In this document: piece by piece, positions 11,111-21,886 of the stretch
Numbering within the stretch: the first letter of the stretch is position 1
How the letters are laid out: the number at the start of each line of letters is the position of its first letter
Origin: Cytidiella melzeri
Taxonomy: Eukaryota > Basidiomycota > Agaricomycetes > Polyporales > Irpicaceae
Direction of reading: 5' to 3'
NCBI GenBank assembly: GCA_022592445.1
Contig: JABYQR010000287.1
Coordinates: 1 to 59,185 of the forward strand
Length of the DNA stretch: 59,185 nt
Notes under the pieces: model-generated
What the model was told of the DNA's origin: nothing
What the model saw: the letters and a program-made list of their open reading frames with translations, nothing else
Database searches by the model: none
Made by a program: the position numbers and the translations under genes

Positions 11111-13039
11111 CACAAATTTACATTGCCCAAGAATGTAGGGGTTGAGAATTTGTAGTTAGCTTCCAAAGTACTGATAATTCTTGCTCAGAGCCAATACTAT
11201 GTGTGGCATGTCTTCTAATTGTATTCCTTCTTCAGAGAGCAAGCAATGTCTGTAGATTGCTGCACATGTACCTGACCAGAATTTGACATCATTTGCTAGC
11301 AGAGTGGAGTTGGAGTCTGAGTCTGGATGACTTTTTTCAGTAGACTGGCCATACCATGCTCAATTCTACTTCAATTGACAGGATGTTTGTACCAGGACGT
11401 TGCCACAAGATAGGACTATCCAATGGTGTTTTATATTCACAGATTTGTACCCATATGCAGTCTGTAAAAATCAAAAACTGAATTTTGATTGCAAAAGTGA
11501 TCTGATACAAAGTTATAAAGCTGATCAAAAGGCCAGTGTGATGTGATCAGCTGTATTCATTGTTTTGTTATTTATACTGTTACTGTCTGTATTCTGCCAT
11601 CAAATTCCCACACTTTGGGGAACAAAAAGGTCCCATCTGAGAAGGCATCAATGTGCTGGAGCACACTGGAACAATTCTTCTTCATCCTTGAGGAATTGTA
11701 ACAGGACTTTTAACATGTCTAATAACTCTCAAGAGGATTTTGCGCCATGATAACCTTACCCTTGTGGAGGGTAAGGGGTTTGCAAAGTGTTCAAGGGGCT
11801 AGTAACCCTTAAGAGTTCACTCCCAGAGTGTCATGGGTTAGCACACATTATCTGTTTTTGCATATCTTAATCAAGATCAATATGGTTTCAACCAGTATCT
11901 ACCTCTTTGATATCTTAATCAAGCTCAGTTGTTGGTTAGCAGGAAATACAACTTCTGAAAGTACCTTTTGAATTGCAGTAGTAAGTAACTCTGCTATTTA
12001 TAGCAACTTAAGTCAGTAATTTTGATTTGAATAGATAATTTGACAAGTAATGATGTTACCAGTAGCAGCAAATCAAATAAGTTTCATAGCCAGTTCAAAT
12101 TAACTTCCAGAGAAGGTTACATGTGTCCTGTTGAAGTCTGAGCTGCCTCATCCTCATTTGAACTGCCACAGGTTGTGCTCTGATGGTAGCTCTTGCTCAG
12201 ATAGCAACTAGTGTTTGCAGAGCTTTGTGAAATTAATCAGTTGCAGTGCCTACTGCTGATGCAGCAAGGATGAAAAGTTATCTGTTCCAAAAATATAGGA
12301 GATGGAAATGTCTTGTTGTGATCAACTTCCAGAACAGGTCACATGTGTCCTGTTGATGTTTGAACTGCCTTATACTCATTATAGCTAAAACTGCCACACA
12401 CTGGGTTTTGATGGTAACTCTTTCTCAGAGAACAAGTCATGTTTGTGGAACCAATCAGTTGCAGGGCTCACTGCTGACAAAACAAAAAATTGCATGCTCC
12501 AAGAATATAGGGGGTGTAAATGTCTTGTTAGAATTGCTTCCAAAACACCAGTAATTTTTGCTCAATGAACAAATGATGTGTGTGGATTGCTGTACACAAT
12601 TGGTAAATTGGTGTACATGTCTATAATAGATCTGGGTGCCAGCCAAGCCCTTTCTAACTTTGTATCACTTTTGCAATCAAAATGCACTTTTTGATTTTTA
12701 CAAACTGCATATGGGTACAAGTTTGGACATATTAGACACCATTGGACAGCCCCATCCAGTGGCAACATCCTCGTACAAAAATCCTTCCAAATGAAGTGAA
12801 ATTGAGCAAGTTATGGCCAGTCTACTGAAAAGAATCACCCAGACTCAGATTCAAAATCCACCCTTGCTGGCACATGATGTCAAATGCTGGTCAGGTACAT
12901 GCACAGCAATATACAGACATTGCTTGCTCTTTGAATAAGGAATACACTCAGACCACATGCCACAAATATTACTGGATCTGAGCAAGAATTATCAGTACTT
13001 TGGAAGCTAACAAAACATCCTCAACCCCTACATTGTTAG

Positions 13040-13640
13040 ATCCCGTAAATTTGTGATTGCATCAGCAGTGAGCACTGTATCTGATTGTTCTACCAAGTCT
13101 CACAAATATTAGTTGCTCTCTAAGCAAGAGTTACCATCAGAACATAGCCTGTGGCAGTCCAAATGGAGATAAGGCAGTTCAGACATCAACAGCATGTGGT
13201 TGCATCAGCAGCAAGCACTGCATCTGATTGCTTCACAAAGTCTCACGAATATTAGTTGCTCTCTAAGCAGGAGTTACCATCAGAACATAGCCTGTGGCAG
13301 TCCAAATGGAGACTAGGCAGTTCAGACATCAACAGCATGTGGTTGCATCAGCAGCAAGCACTGCATCTGATTGCTTCACAAAGTCTCACAAGTATTAGTT
13401 GCTCTCTAAGCAGGAGTTACCATCAGAGCATAGCCTGTGGCAGTCCAAATGGAGATAAGGCAGTTCAGACATCAACAGCATGTGATTGCATCAGCAGCAA
13501 GCACTGCATCTGATTGCTTCACAAAGTTTCACAACCGTTAGTTGCTCCCTAAGCAAGAGTTACAATCAGAACACAGCCTGTGAAAGTTTTAATAGAGATG
13601 AGGCAGTTCAGACATCAACAGGACACATGTAATATGTTCT
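13040..13640 (+). repeat. 143-bp tandem repeat array, forward orientation (4 units)
   Basis: TGCATCAGCAG starts at 13058, 13201, 13344 and 13487, an exact 143-bp step each time. Units contain AAGCACTGCATCTGATTG, TAGTTGCTCTCTAAGCA, GCCTGTGGCAGTCCAAATGG and GGCAGTTCAGACATCAACAG. The middle units are nearly identical, indicating recent unequal exchange or slippage. An open frame through 13256-13513 simply mirrors the repeat. Confidence 0.9.
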
Positions 13641-14760
13641 GGGAGTTGATCTAAGGAGGCACACTCAACCCTTCATGTTTGAAGCAAGTAATTTTCTGGC
13701 ATCAGCAGTGAACACTGCACAAGATCGATGATAAAATATATGAAGCCCCTTGCTATCATTGGTGCCTACCATTATCAATGCATGGCTCCTTTTTCCACAA
13801 CCAAACTTATCAATTGTAGTACAGTCACTTTATCCCAGATCAAGTTGCTTATCAAAGGTGTCAATAATAGCAACTGCCCTTACTACAGTGAATATTCATG
13901 GCCTGATTACTTGCCAAGGCTTCTACAAGGCACAAGGTTGTTTACTGAGGTTTTTTTTGGTAACACAGTCACTGGTTCAAGTAACTATTTCAGGCTGTCT
14001 AGCTTATTTAATATATGCTATCAGTAATATGGTTGCTTCTAACTCCAAAATGTATCAAGATTCTTTGACGTAGTTCAGCACCATGACAAAGAGGGTGCAA
14101 GTCAAACAGCCTTTATTTTTACACTCTACTCCACATCCTTGTGTTAGTTCTGAACTTACACCAGTTGTTGTACTTTTAACAATACAGCACAGTCCTTCTA
14201 TTTTTCTAAGGGCCTGATCAGTGCCACATTATGTAGGTGCATCGATTTATATTCTCCCACCACATGGAATAATTCAGCACTTATTTTGCCTTATTTTGAC
14301 AGCAAATTATTTGATCTTGGCAGGCGATTATTTTGTAGTTGACTACAAAATGCCGCGCCAATTAGACTAGAAATGATTGTGTACTCCAGTGTAGACAAAC
14401 CACCAACCTACTATACATTACTAATAAAGAAGCTATTCACAACAACAACAAGTGGGCTTAGTCAAGCTGCTACCAGCAGCAAGTTTGCTTACAAATTCGG
14501 CTCAAAAGGCAATATTTCATTTAACCTCTTGCAATTGCACTTGCTGCTTGCTGGCCTTGCTAACGCTAGTCATACCCTTGGATGGAGATGTGCAACTGTG
14601 TCTGGATGTGAGCCAAAAGATGGCTGCACTTGTCTGAGGAGCTTCATGCAGCAGGAGATAGTTGACTATAACGCTTGTGCTGTATGCAATCCAATATGTT
14701 TACCAGCTACAATATGGCCATATTATGATTAAAACCCAGCAACATGGATAAATGAATCAA

Positions 14761-15804
14761 AGTGACTGCACAATCATCACAATACATTGTACTTTACAAG
14801 CAAGGGTTTGAAAGGGTTATAAAGGGTTGTTCATGGCTCACCCTTACCCATACCCTTGTACGCCCTTACCCATCATCCTGGAGGGTTGCCCTTACCCCTG
14901 CTCATCACTACCAGCAGTTTGATGTACATTTTCTGATCATTACAACTGTTCCAACAACAATAGACTTTGGTGGCCAGGTGTACACAGAGCACATGTGGAA
15001 CAGGTGGCACAACAAATGCCTAGGACCCCAACAGCCTGCCCACTCTCCAGTGGCCTGCCTGCTTTGCAATCTTGGGTATGTTGGTGTCATGGGCACTTTT
15101 AGTGCCACTTTTATTCTGTGCACACTTTTCTATTGTGGTCTGTCATTATTGGGATAGCTGTGAAGACCATGGTCAGAATTGAGCAAAATTTGATCAACAC
15201 TTCAATTGGCCTGGGCAAGTCGCAATTTCCCAGTTGAGACAATTCCAAGCAATCCAGACTCAGAGAGTACAAACACCTGAAACAACAGCATGGTGTTCAA
15301 GAATGTCAGCAAAGGCCTCCACCTTCCTTTGGACTTGATTGCTCTTCTAGATAGATCCGTGCCAACTATGGCCATTTGCCATTCAAAGATGTCATTGATG
15401 ACCATGTGCACACACAGTGCAACAGTGTCTGGGCAAACATTCAGTCTACCTGCATAAACTGGGATTTGGAGTGATCGGGCTGCTGAAACAGATTCTCATG
15501 TGAGTTCGGTCACTTTGCTTCACCAAGTCTTTTGAAAGATATTTGGTGAATTAGCCAGAATCTCTTCCCATCAGACCAAGGAGAGCCCAGAGACTCACTG
15601 CATTGTCTTCAGCAACTCCACGTTTGACATTCAAAATACTTCTTTCACGTCAAAAACCCAGTGTGGGAGCTTTCAATCAACTGCAATATACTCAGAATTT
15701 TTGGAGGTGCACAAGAGTCGAAAGAAGCAGTGTTCGTAAAACCAGGCGTTCACGAACCATAGTAAATTCTCTTTACCACATCAAATTGTGAGTACTCTGC
15801 GCGT
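14761..15804. other. Gene-free stretch left of the LINE
   Basis: Nothing is supported as a gene. Runs of CCCTTACCC-like motifs at about 14856-14902 give it a telomere-like look but do not match TTAGGG. A 62-residue basic open frame at 15603-15791 ends just before a GTGAGT. It could be a relic of the N-terminal exon of the helicase pseudogene on the far side of the LINE, but I cannot show this. Confidence 0.4.
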
Positions 15805-15818
15805 CTCTTGCGATCTTC
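15805..15818 (+). repeat. Target-site duplication of the LINE, left copy
   Basis: CTCTTGCGATCTTC occurs here, directly before the poly-T run (the LINE A-tail read on the plus strand), and again at 21873-21886 next to the other end of the element. The match is 14 of 14 bases. Confidence 0.92.
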
Positions 15819-15963
15819 TTTTTTTTTTTTAAATCAATGTATTTAACGTCGGCGAAGCCAGGGACGGTACAGTACAGGAGTAATAACGCGGAGTACACTA
15901 AGTGCTCTACGATAGAAGGGAGACTTGTAAGCCTAGACACGCGTAACGCGTATTGACAGTATG

Positions 15964-18900
15964 CTACAAAAGTTCTGAAGGGTCATGGTTGCCCGGAGCA
16001 TGATCGAAAGTGAAAGCGAAGGGGTTGTTAATGAGAAATTTATGAAGGGAAGGATCAGGGTTCGCCGAGTTCTTGAGGAACTCCAGGAAGTTGGGTCGCG
16101 GCCGGCGATAGCGAGTACACAGGTTGAGAATATGTGCGCGTGACTGGAAGTCGTTACAGATGGAGCATCTGGTGTCCTCTGTCGGAAAGAAGCGAGAGCG
16201 GTACTCCCCAGTCGGGGCATGGTTGAGGATGGCTCGAGCGGCTCGTGCGGCGAGACTGTTGGTGGGAAAGCGAGTGAGGAATTTGCCTCCCTTGTACGTG
16301 GTGGGGATGACTGGACCTCGGCCGCACAAGAAGTTGTGTCCGCGGTATGAACGATGTTGACACATCTCGATCCATGCGTCGATTGCGCGAGACTTGGCCG
16401 TCTTCCTGGTCCATGCGACCGAGGTGAACGGGATAGGGTTGGGGTTCGTCAGAGCTGCGCGTGCTTGCTGATCGACGAGTTCGTTTTGTTCGACGCCCAC
16501 GTGTCCTGGGCACCAGTGAAAGTGGAGGTGTGCGTTTGGGTTCGCCGAGAACCATGCCCGAAGGCGAGTTGCAACGCCAATGGAGACTGCCTGGGCCGAG
16601 TGAGGTTCCACTTTGAGGATCGTGTTCATGGCCGACTCGCTGTCGCAGAATACATGTAGTGTGGTGGTGGTGGTTCTGATGCCGCGTGCAATGCATGCAG
16701 CGAGGGCGAGTATTTCGGCGTCGAAGGAGGTGGCTTTCGAATACGTGAATGCCATTGAAGCAATGAGTGCGCGGCCTGTGTACAGTCGGTATGCAGCGGC
16801 GGCGATGTCCGGCGTTCCTGTGCGAGCTGAACCATCCGAGAAAGCAAAGGTGGAAGTAGGAGAGGACGACAAGTTAGAAATGAGTGAAACTAAACGAGCT
16901 AGCCAGGGGCGAAATTCGTCAGAGTTTTTCTTTGGGTGTGAAAGACTAAAAGTAATGCGCGAAGAAAAGATATCTACTACTCTGTTCCCAGGTTGCATTT
17001 CGGGATGTGAATGACTAATTGGTTCGAGGCCGGGGGTGGACAGTTGGTGGTGTAGCTGAAGAGGGAGCGACGAGCGAGGGAGAATGTTGTGGATGGGGAA
17101 GCCGAGGGAGTGTAACGGACGTCGGCTAGTCTTGGGAGTGGCGGCGACAGATACGATGTGGCTGGCTGGGAGACACTGTGTGCGGAGGACAGAAACGTCG
17201 AAGAGCTTTCGGAGATGTAGACGAATGGGAAGGAGGCCTGCGAGGATCTCCATTCCACCAGTGGGGGATGTTCGGAAGGCGCCCAGAATCCACCTTGCGG
17301 CGGCTGACTGGGCACGGGAAAGGGAGGCGATGAGGGCTTTTTGTGGCTTACGCGGGTTAAACCATAGACGAAAACCATATGTCAGGATAGGACGAATGCA
17401 GGAGATGTAAAGGAGGCGTTTTTGTGCTGGGGCCAGGCCGCGATTGGAGTTACCCAGCATGGGGTAACCGCGGACGGTACTGAGAGCCTTGGTGGCGTAG
17501 AAGCGAACGTGATAGCGGAAGTTGAGTTGTGCGTCGAAGAAGAAACCAAGATATCGCCAGACGGGTTTGGGAGAGAGAGTGATGGAGGAATTGTCAATCG
17601 ATATTGTGAGAGGAGGAAGAGGACCGTGGTATTTGGGAAGTGGAAAATGAGCGAGTTCGAGTTTGTCGAGTTCAAGGATGATGCCAATGCGTGCGAAGGT
17701 TTCAGAGATACGAAGGTAGAGGGTTCTGAGGAGGAAGATGTTTGTGCCTAAGGAGTCGGATGAGATGGCGAGAGTGCCGTCGTCGACGAAGAACAAGAGC
17801 AGGGAGCGTAAGATAGGGTCTGAGGGGGGAAGGAGTTTAGAGATGATGAATAGGGCGGGAGTGATGGCTAGTGCCGAAAAGTTGGGAGACAGGCACGAGC
17901 CCTGTCCTACGCCGACTGTGCAGCTGACCTGCTCGGAGAGGCGCTCAGTCCACCGGAACTGTGTAGTGCGATTGGAAAGGTAGTCAGCGACCAGCTGACA
18001 GAGAGACGAATGGAAGCCGAGACGGCGCAATATGGCCACCAACAAGTGGTGGTTGATGGACGGAAAAAATTGCGCAATGTCCATTGCGAGGCAAGAGGTG
18101 TGGAGGCCGGCGGCGCGTGCAGCTCGCAGATGGTGTACGAGAAGGAGGCCGGCATCGTCTGTAGAGTGGAGACGCACACCGCCGCACTGAGAGGGGTGCA
18201 GGAGCTGATAACGTATGCAATCGTACTGCATGCGATTAGCAATTAGCTTCTCTGCCAGCTTACCCATACAGCTGAGAAGCACGATAGGCCTGTAGGCCTT
18301 GAGTACCGAATAGTCCGCCTTCTTGGGCTTTGGTATGACGATGGTGACTGATGATTTAAACTGTGGGGGCCAGAAGCTGTTAGTAACACATGCATTGAAA
18401 ACAGACAATAGATATGTTTCAATCTCTCGGTCGGCGACGAGAGTCTTGATCATTGACCAAGTAAGGTGGTCTGGACCCGGAGCAGAGCGGGAAGAAGTTG
18501 TCGCAAGGCACTCCCTCAGCTCCCGCCGAGAGAAAGGTGGGAATGGTCGTTCGTCGCGCTTCTCGAGGACTTCGACAATGGAGAGGTCCACAGGTCGGTC
18601 CTGCGCTGAGTAGAATTGGTCAGAGCAGCCCCTGACGAAGTCTTCGAACGAGTGGAGCGTCGACCCGTCTGCCCCTTTGATGTGAGTCGTGGTTGACACC
18701 GGACGCGGTTTGGACCATGCTGTGAGATCCCATACGCGTTTCTTCGCGGCCATTTCGCTGATGACGCCGTCAAAGTGCTGTCTCTTGGCTCTACGGATTG
18801 CTTGGAAGAACGCCCGTCGGTCCTCCTGTAGGTGAGTGCGGCGAAAAACACTCAGCGCTTCTCGACACTCTTCATTCCACCACGGTTTGGAGTGGCTTGT

Positions 18901-19833
18901 GATACGTGGGGTGGAGGCGTGCCGGTTGAACGCGTCTTGAATTGACTCAAAGAAAAGAGTTAGCGAGTGCTCTAAATCACGAGATGAGGAGAGGGAATCG
19001 TGAACGCGCGCTTGAGCGGCCTCGAGAATGTCAATGATGAACTCGGTTTCCGCGTCAGAGCCAGGAGCGATACGCGGCAGCGCAGTGTACTCCGGCTTGG
19101 TGGGAATGTCGATGATGAGGACAGCATGGTCCGAGCCCATGCGCATGTTAGCGTCTACCGTGAGAGTGGTAAGAGGGTGATTGATCATTGATGAGTCCAC
19201 CCATGCGAGGTCGATGACGGACGGAGCAAGTCCGCGACGATGTGGAAAGTGGGTGTACACATCTAGCAGGTTGAGCAGGGAAACGTTGACGTCTGGCATG
19301 AAGTCAATGACGTCCTGCGCATGTCGGTCGTCGCGACGACCCGACTCCCATAGCATGTGATGGAGGTTGAAATCCCCTGCAACCACCGTGAAAGGCGGGA
19401 GGCGCCTTGCTGCCATAAGGGCATGGGTGGCGTCGTGAGTGTCTGGGTGGCTGTATATATTGAGGAAGAAGCGTTCAGTATGACCAAATGAAAGAGAAAA
19501 ACATAGCAAGTGGGGGTGCGAAATGATATCGTGGCGTGTCCGCGGATTGGATCCTGCCCACCTACGGTTGACGTAACATGCAACTCGCGCCTGTCGAGTG
19601 TCACTGACTTCCAGTAGAAGCCAGTCTCTGGACTGCGCCTGAGTTCCAAAGAACTCATCGCCAAGAGGGTTGGTGGTAGAAGGTGTGTGTTTGATGACCC
19701 CGTATGCGGGCTCCTGTATGAAGATAGCGTCTGCCTGGACAAAGTGCTGTAAAACAGCTGCGGTATTATGAGCTGTATGATTAGCATTAAAGGAAATTAC
19801 CCGGAATGTGCTTAGGACAGGATCTGGCATCAT
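15964..19833 (-). CDS. LINE ORF2: endonuclease, reverse transcriptase and RNase H (1289 aa)
   Basis: Residues 1-240 form an APE-type endonuclease that nicks target DNA: conserved Glu41 in IQEP, Asp154 in GDFN, and SDH at 234-236. The reverse transcriptase spans about 440-760, with Asp585 in MDIAQFF and the catalytic FVDDG at 682-686. RNase H spans about 995-1125, with acidic residues Asp1000, Glu1040, Asp1064 and probably Asp1121. The C terminus has a CX2CX7HX4C zinc motif at 1223-1239, typical of LINE ORF2 proteins. The ORF is complete with no stop or shift. Its ATG overlaps the ORF1 stop (ATGA), so translation is probably coupled by termination and reinitiation. Plus-strand frames across this region are antisense shadows. 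Confidence 0.95.
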   Translation of the reverse strand: MMPDPVLSTFRVISFNANHTAHNTAAVLQHFVQADAIFIQEPAYGVIKHTPSTTNPLGDEFFGTQAQSRDWLLLEVSDTRQARVACYVNRRWAGSNPRTRHDIISHPHLLCFSLSFGHTERFFLNIYSHPDTHDATHALMAARRLPPFTVVAGDFNLHHMLWESGRRDDRHAQDVIDFMPDVNVSLLNLLDVYTHFPHRRGLAPSVIDLAWVDSSMINHPLTTLTVDANMRMGSDHAVLIIDIPTKPEYTALPRIAPGSDAETEFIIDILEAAQARVHDSLSSSRDLEHSLTLFFESIQDAFNRHASTPRITSHSKPWWNEECREALSVFRRTHLQEDRRAFFQAIRRAKRQHFDGVISEMAAKKRVWDLTAWSKPRPVSTTTHIKGADGSTLHSFEDFVRGCSDQFYSAQDRPVDLSIVEVLEKRDERPFPPFSRRELRECLATTSSRSAPGPDHLTWSMIKTLVADREIETYLLSVFNACVTNSFWPPQFKSSVTIVIPKPKKADYSVLKAYRPIVLLSCMGKLAEKLIANRMQYDCIRYQLLHPSQCGGVRLHSTDDAGLLLVHHLRAARAAGLHTSCLAMDIAQFFPSINHHLLVAILRRLGFHSSLCQLVADYLSNRTTQFRWTERLSEQVSCTVGVGQGSCLSPNFSALAITPALFIISKLLPPSDPILRSLLLFFVDDGTLAISSDSLGTNIFLLRTLYLRISETFARIGIILELDKLELAHFPLPKYHGPLPPLTISIDNSSITLSPKPVWRYLGFFFDAQLNFRYHVRFYATKALSTVRGYPMLGNSNRGLAPAQKRLLYISCIRPILTYGFRLWFNPRKPQKALIASLSRAQSAAARWILGAFRTSPTGGMEILAGLLPIRLHLRKLFDVSVLRTQCLPASHIVSVAATPKTSRRPLHSLGFPIHNILPRSSLPLQLHHQLSTPGLEPISHSHPEMQPGNRVVDIFSSRITFSLSHPKKNSDEFRPWLARLVSLISNLSSSPTSTFAFSDGSARTGTPDIAAAAYRLYTGRALIASMAFTYSKATSFDAEILALAACIARGIRTTTTTLHVFCDSESAMNTILKVEPHSAQAVSIGVATRLRAWFSANPNAHLHFHWCPGHVGVEQNELVDQQARAALTNPNPIPFTSVAWTRKTAKSRAIDAWIEMCQHRSYRGHNFLCGRGPVIPTTYKGGKFLTRFPTNSLAARAARAILNHAPTGEYRSRFFPTEDTRCSICNDFQSRAHILNLCTRYRRPRPNFLEFLKNSANPDPSLHKFLINNPFAFTFDHAPGNHDPSELL

Positions 19834-21671
19834 ATATGACCAGTTCCGGTGAGGCTGGGGACTTGGCGTCCCATGCCGACACGAGTGTTGCGCTTAGAGC
19901 GCGCAACTTGGCGGAAGTCGTTGTGTGGAACTCGGTGCGTGGGTTGTGAGGATGGCTGATGGGCCTGAATCCACTCACGGTCGCGACGATGCTGGAAGAA
20001 AGGGCAGTGAGGAGAGTCTGAGCGGTGAGGCTCACCGCAGTTGAAGCATTTAATGGCGGCGAGGGGTGCTAATTGTTCATGATTGCGCTCGTCGTGAGGT
20101 TGCGCGCAGACGGGACAACGTACCACTTGAGAGCGACATATGTCTGCTGGGTGACCCCAGCGCTGGCATATCGCGCAGCGTGGGGTCGCAGGCCTAAAGT
20201 TGTGTGCCTGGACAGCCCGACAGGTGCCGCCGTTCAGGTAAACAATCTGGCGCATGATCTGACGCATGCATCGCGATGTGGAACTGTCGTAAAAGTCCAC
20301 AAAGACAGTTCCAAAGGTGGACCCTTCAGAGATTTGAACGCGTGGGTTGCCGATCATGGTCACGCCTTCCCAGGCGTATTGGCTGAGAAGCGCTTCCCTA
20401 ATCTGCTGGATGGACTCATCAGTAGTGGCAATGGACGGGTTAGAGAAGGGGACGCGACGGTATAGGACACCGTTGCGGAAACGGAATTTAGAACATGCCG
20501 GTGTTGCCCTGTTCAGGCCAGGGCATCTGCCCCAGAAGGATTCGACGACGGCTTCCGTGCCTTCGCATGGCGAAGTACGGAACTGCAGGTGCAGCGCGTT
20601 GTTGAGCCACCGCACAAACAATATGTCGGGAGCATCCTGAGGGATGCGATTCTCCATTTTAGCCTCCTCGTATACGAGAGAGAAAGCACTAAGCAGCTGT
20701 TGGTCATTAGGAATCTCGGACACCGAGACGTTGCCGCTAGACGGCTTTACCGTAATTACCTTGGACGCATTGCGCGGGGCGTGTCGAGGAACAGCCCGAT
20801 TACTGGGCGCGGGAATCATCTTGGTGGCCATGGTGAGCAGCGCCTCAGCTGGCGCGTCGGGCATGGCAGTGGCGAGGGCAGAAGTGATATTCAGAAGGGT
20901 GTTGGCTGGGCGCGATTTAACGGCCTGGGCGTATGAGGGGGCGGGGCGATTGGCCACGGGGATGGGAGGCGGCTGCTTGGCAGCAGGCGCGAACGATAAG
21001 GTACTCTGGACTGTGTGATGGGTGGGTACTCCACCAACTCGGAAGGGCCGTTGAGTTGTGCCAAGCACGTGGGCCGGGCGTACCACTGGAGGCGAGGGTG
21101 GGACGTGAGAGGTTGCAGGTGCTGCGCCTGAGGAAGGAGCACCGCGAATCGAAGGAGCGGAGACGGAGCGGTGGATGGCGAGCTCGTCATCCACAGTGTT
21201 GTTCCACTGGTTGACGAGGCCTCGAAGGTTGTTGAAAATAGGCGTGATTGTGTTGTCGAACTCCTTGGTTTGTCGGGAGAGTTCTCGGATGCGGTGTATA
21301 ACTAACGGCTCCGTCAGGAACGCAGCGAGAGTGGAGAGCGTAGCCGCGAAAGCAGGGAGGGATTCCGCAATCTGGTCCTCGCTTTCGCAAGGGAGGTGGG
21401 CGTTGCAGGGCAGTTCCGGAGAGATGTCATCTCCCCACAGGTCTGCGTCTTCGTCGAGAGGCTGCGACTGGACGGGTGCGGGCTGTGGGGCCTGCGCAAC
21501 GTAGCTGACCGGAGTGGTCTGGGGTGGGTTAAAGTATGTGACAGGAAGAGGTTCTCGAGGCAGCTGATTAAACTCAGCTTGGTGCTCCGGAGGAGGTTGT
21601 GTAAGGTACTCAAGAGACTGCTGAGACGGAGGAGGAGGAATCATGTCTGCGTCAGGAGGGTCGGCAGACAT
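19830..21671 (-). CDS. LINE ORF1: nucleic-acid-binding protein (613 aa)
   Basis: The complete ORF begins at ATG 21671 and ends in TGA at 19830. The first 300 residues are Pro/Ala-rich with little predicted order. A folded region at about 305-490 follows, and then three zinc-knuckle-like motifs: CX2CX4HX4C at 499-512, a CX2CX3HX4H form at 519-531 and a CX2C...HX6C form at 542-556. The C terminus is basic. Such ORF1 proteins coat LINE RNA and chaperone target-primed reverse transcription. Gag-like knuckles rather than a coiled-coil trimer domain are usual in I/Tad-type elements. The 4-nt overlap with ORF2 supports a single dicistronic transcript. Confidence 0.9.
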   Translation of the reverse strand: MSADPPDADMIPPPPSQQSLEYLTQPPPEHQAEFNQLPREPLPVTYFNPPQTTPVSYVAQAPQPAPVQSQPLDEDADLWGDDISPELPCNAHLPCESEDQIAESLPAFAATLSTLAAFLTEPLVIHRIRELSRQTKEFDNTITPIFNNLRGLVNQWNNTVDDELAIHRSVSAPSIRGAPSSGAAPATSHVPPSPPVVRPAHVLGTTQRPFRVGGVPTHHTVQSTLSFAPAAKQPPPIPVANRPAPSYAQAVKSRPANTLLNITSALATAMPDAPAEALLTMATKMIPAPSNRAVPRHAPRNASKVITVKPSSGNVSVSEIPNDQQLLSAFSLVYEEAKMENRIPQDAPDILFVRWLNNALHLQFRTSPCEGTEAVVESFWGRCPGLNRATPACSKFRFRNGVLYRRVPFSNPSIATTDESIQQIREALLSQYAWEGVTMIGNPRVQISEGSTFGTVFVDFYDSSTSRCMRQIMRQIVYLNGGTCRAVQAHNFRPATPRCAICQRWGHPADICRSQVVRCPVCAQPHDERNHEQLAPLAAIKCFNCGEPHRSDSPHCPFFQHRRDREWIQAHQPSSQPTHRVPHNDFRQVARSKRNTRVGMGRQVPSLTGTGHI

Positions 21672-21872
21672 GCTGTATTAACGTGGAGCGAGGCTCTAAA
21701 GGAAATAAGGGTTGCTAACGCGTATTTAAGGTATAAGAGGATGAGTGGAATAGTAATTAAGGGGAACTCGAGCGATTAACGGGAATGGGAAGGGAAGTGG
21801 TGGCGAGGACAGCGTTATGCTGGAGCGTGGGAATTTTCCTGGTGGTGGTGGTACGGGTTCAAGAAGCGGTCC

Positions 21873-21886
21873 CTCTTGCGATCTTC
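21873..21886 (+). repeat. Target-site duplication of the LINE, right copy
   Basis: Second copy of CTCTTGCGATCTTC. It lies at the 5' end of the minus-strand LINE and continues directly into the helicase pseudogene sequence at 21887. Confidence 0.92.

Larger units (their letters stand above)
7640..14760. repeat. Three-armed direct/inverted repeat complex
   Basis: Segments recur in alternating orientation. A landmark with GGCCAGTCTACTGAAAA...CAGACTCAGATTC occurs forward at about 8222-8262, reversed at about 11310-11350 and forward at about 12815-12855. A second landmark with TGTGTACTCCAGTG-type sequence occurs forward near 9200, reversed near 9700 and forward near 14380. The 143-bp unit is single-copy forward near 8475-8620, arrayed in reverse at 10310-11110 and arrayed forward at 13040-13640. 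The simplest reading is arm A forward (about 7860-9480), arm B reversed (about 9480-11750) and arm C forward (about 12300-14760). No protein gene is convincing inside. Arms are diverged, so the structure is old. Confidence 0.7.
15819..21872 (-). mobile_element. Full-length non-LTR retrotransposon (LINE) with RNase H
   Basis: The element is 6.05 kb, on the minus strand. It begins at 21872 with about 200 bp of 5' leader, then carries ORF1 (21671-19830) and ORF2 (19833-15964), a short 3' tail of about 130 bp, and a terminal A-run (seen as T at 15819-15830). A perfect 14-bp target-site duplication flanks it. Both ORFs are uninterrupted and all catalytic residues I looked for are present, so it is a recent and possibly mobile copy. 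The APE-type endonuclease, reverse transcriptase, RNase H and zinc-knuckle ORF1 fit the I/Tad group of fungal LINEs. The exact clade needs a tree. Confidence 0.93.

Noticed and set aside
13256..13513. 85-residue ORF inside the forward 143-bp array
   Set aside because: The peptide merely repeats with the DNA unit; the frame is broken in neighbouring units and no start context is conserved.
14820..14905. Interstitial telomere repeat
   Set aside because: CCCTTACCC-like words recur but do not match (CCCTAA)n and are irregularly spaced.
15603..15791. N-terminal exon of the helicase pseudogene
   Set aside because: It is basic and ends near a GTGAGT, but no helicase motif supports it and the target site lies beyond that point.
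16613..17014. Plus-strand ORFs across the LINE
   Set aside because: Antisense to an intact ORF2 with full domain structure.
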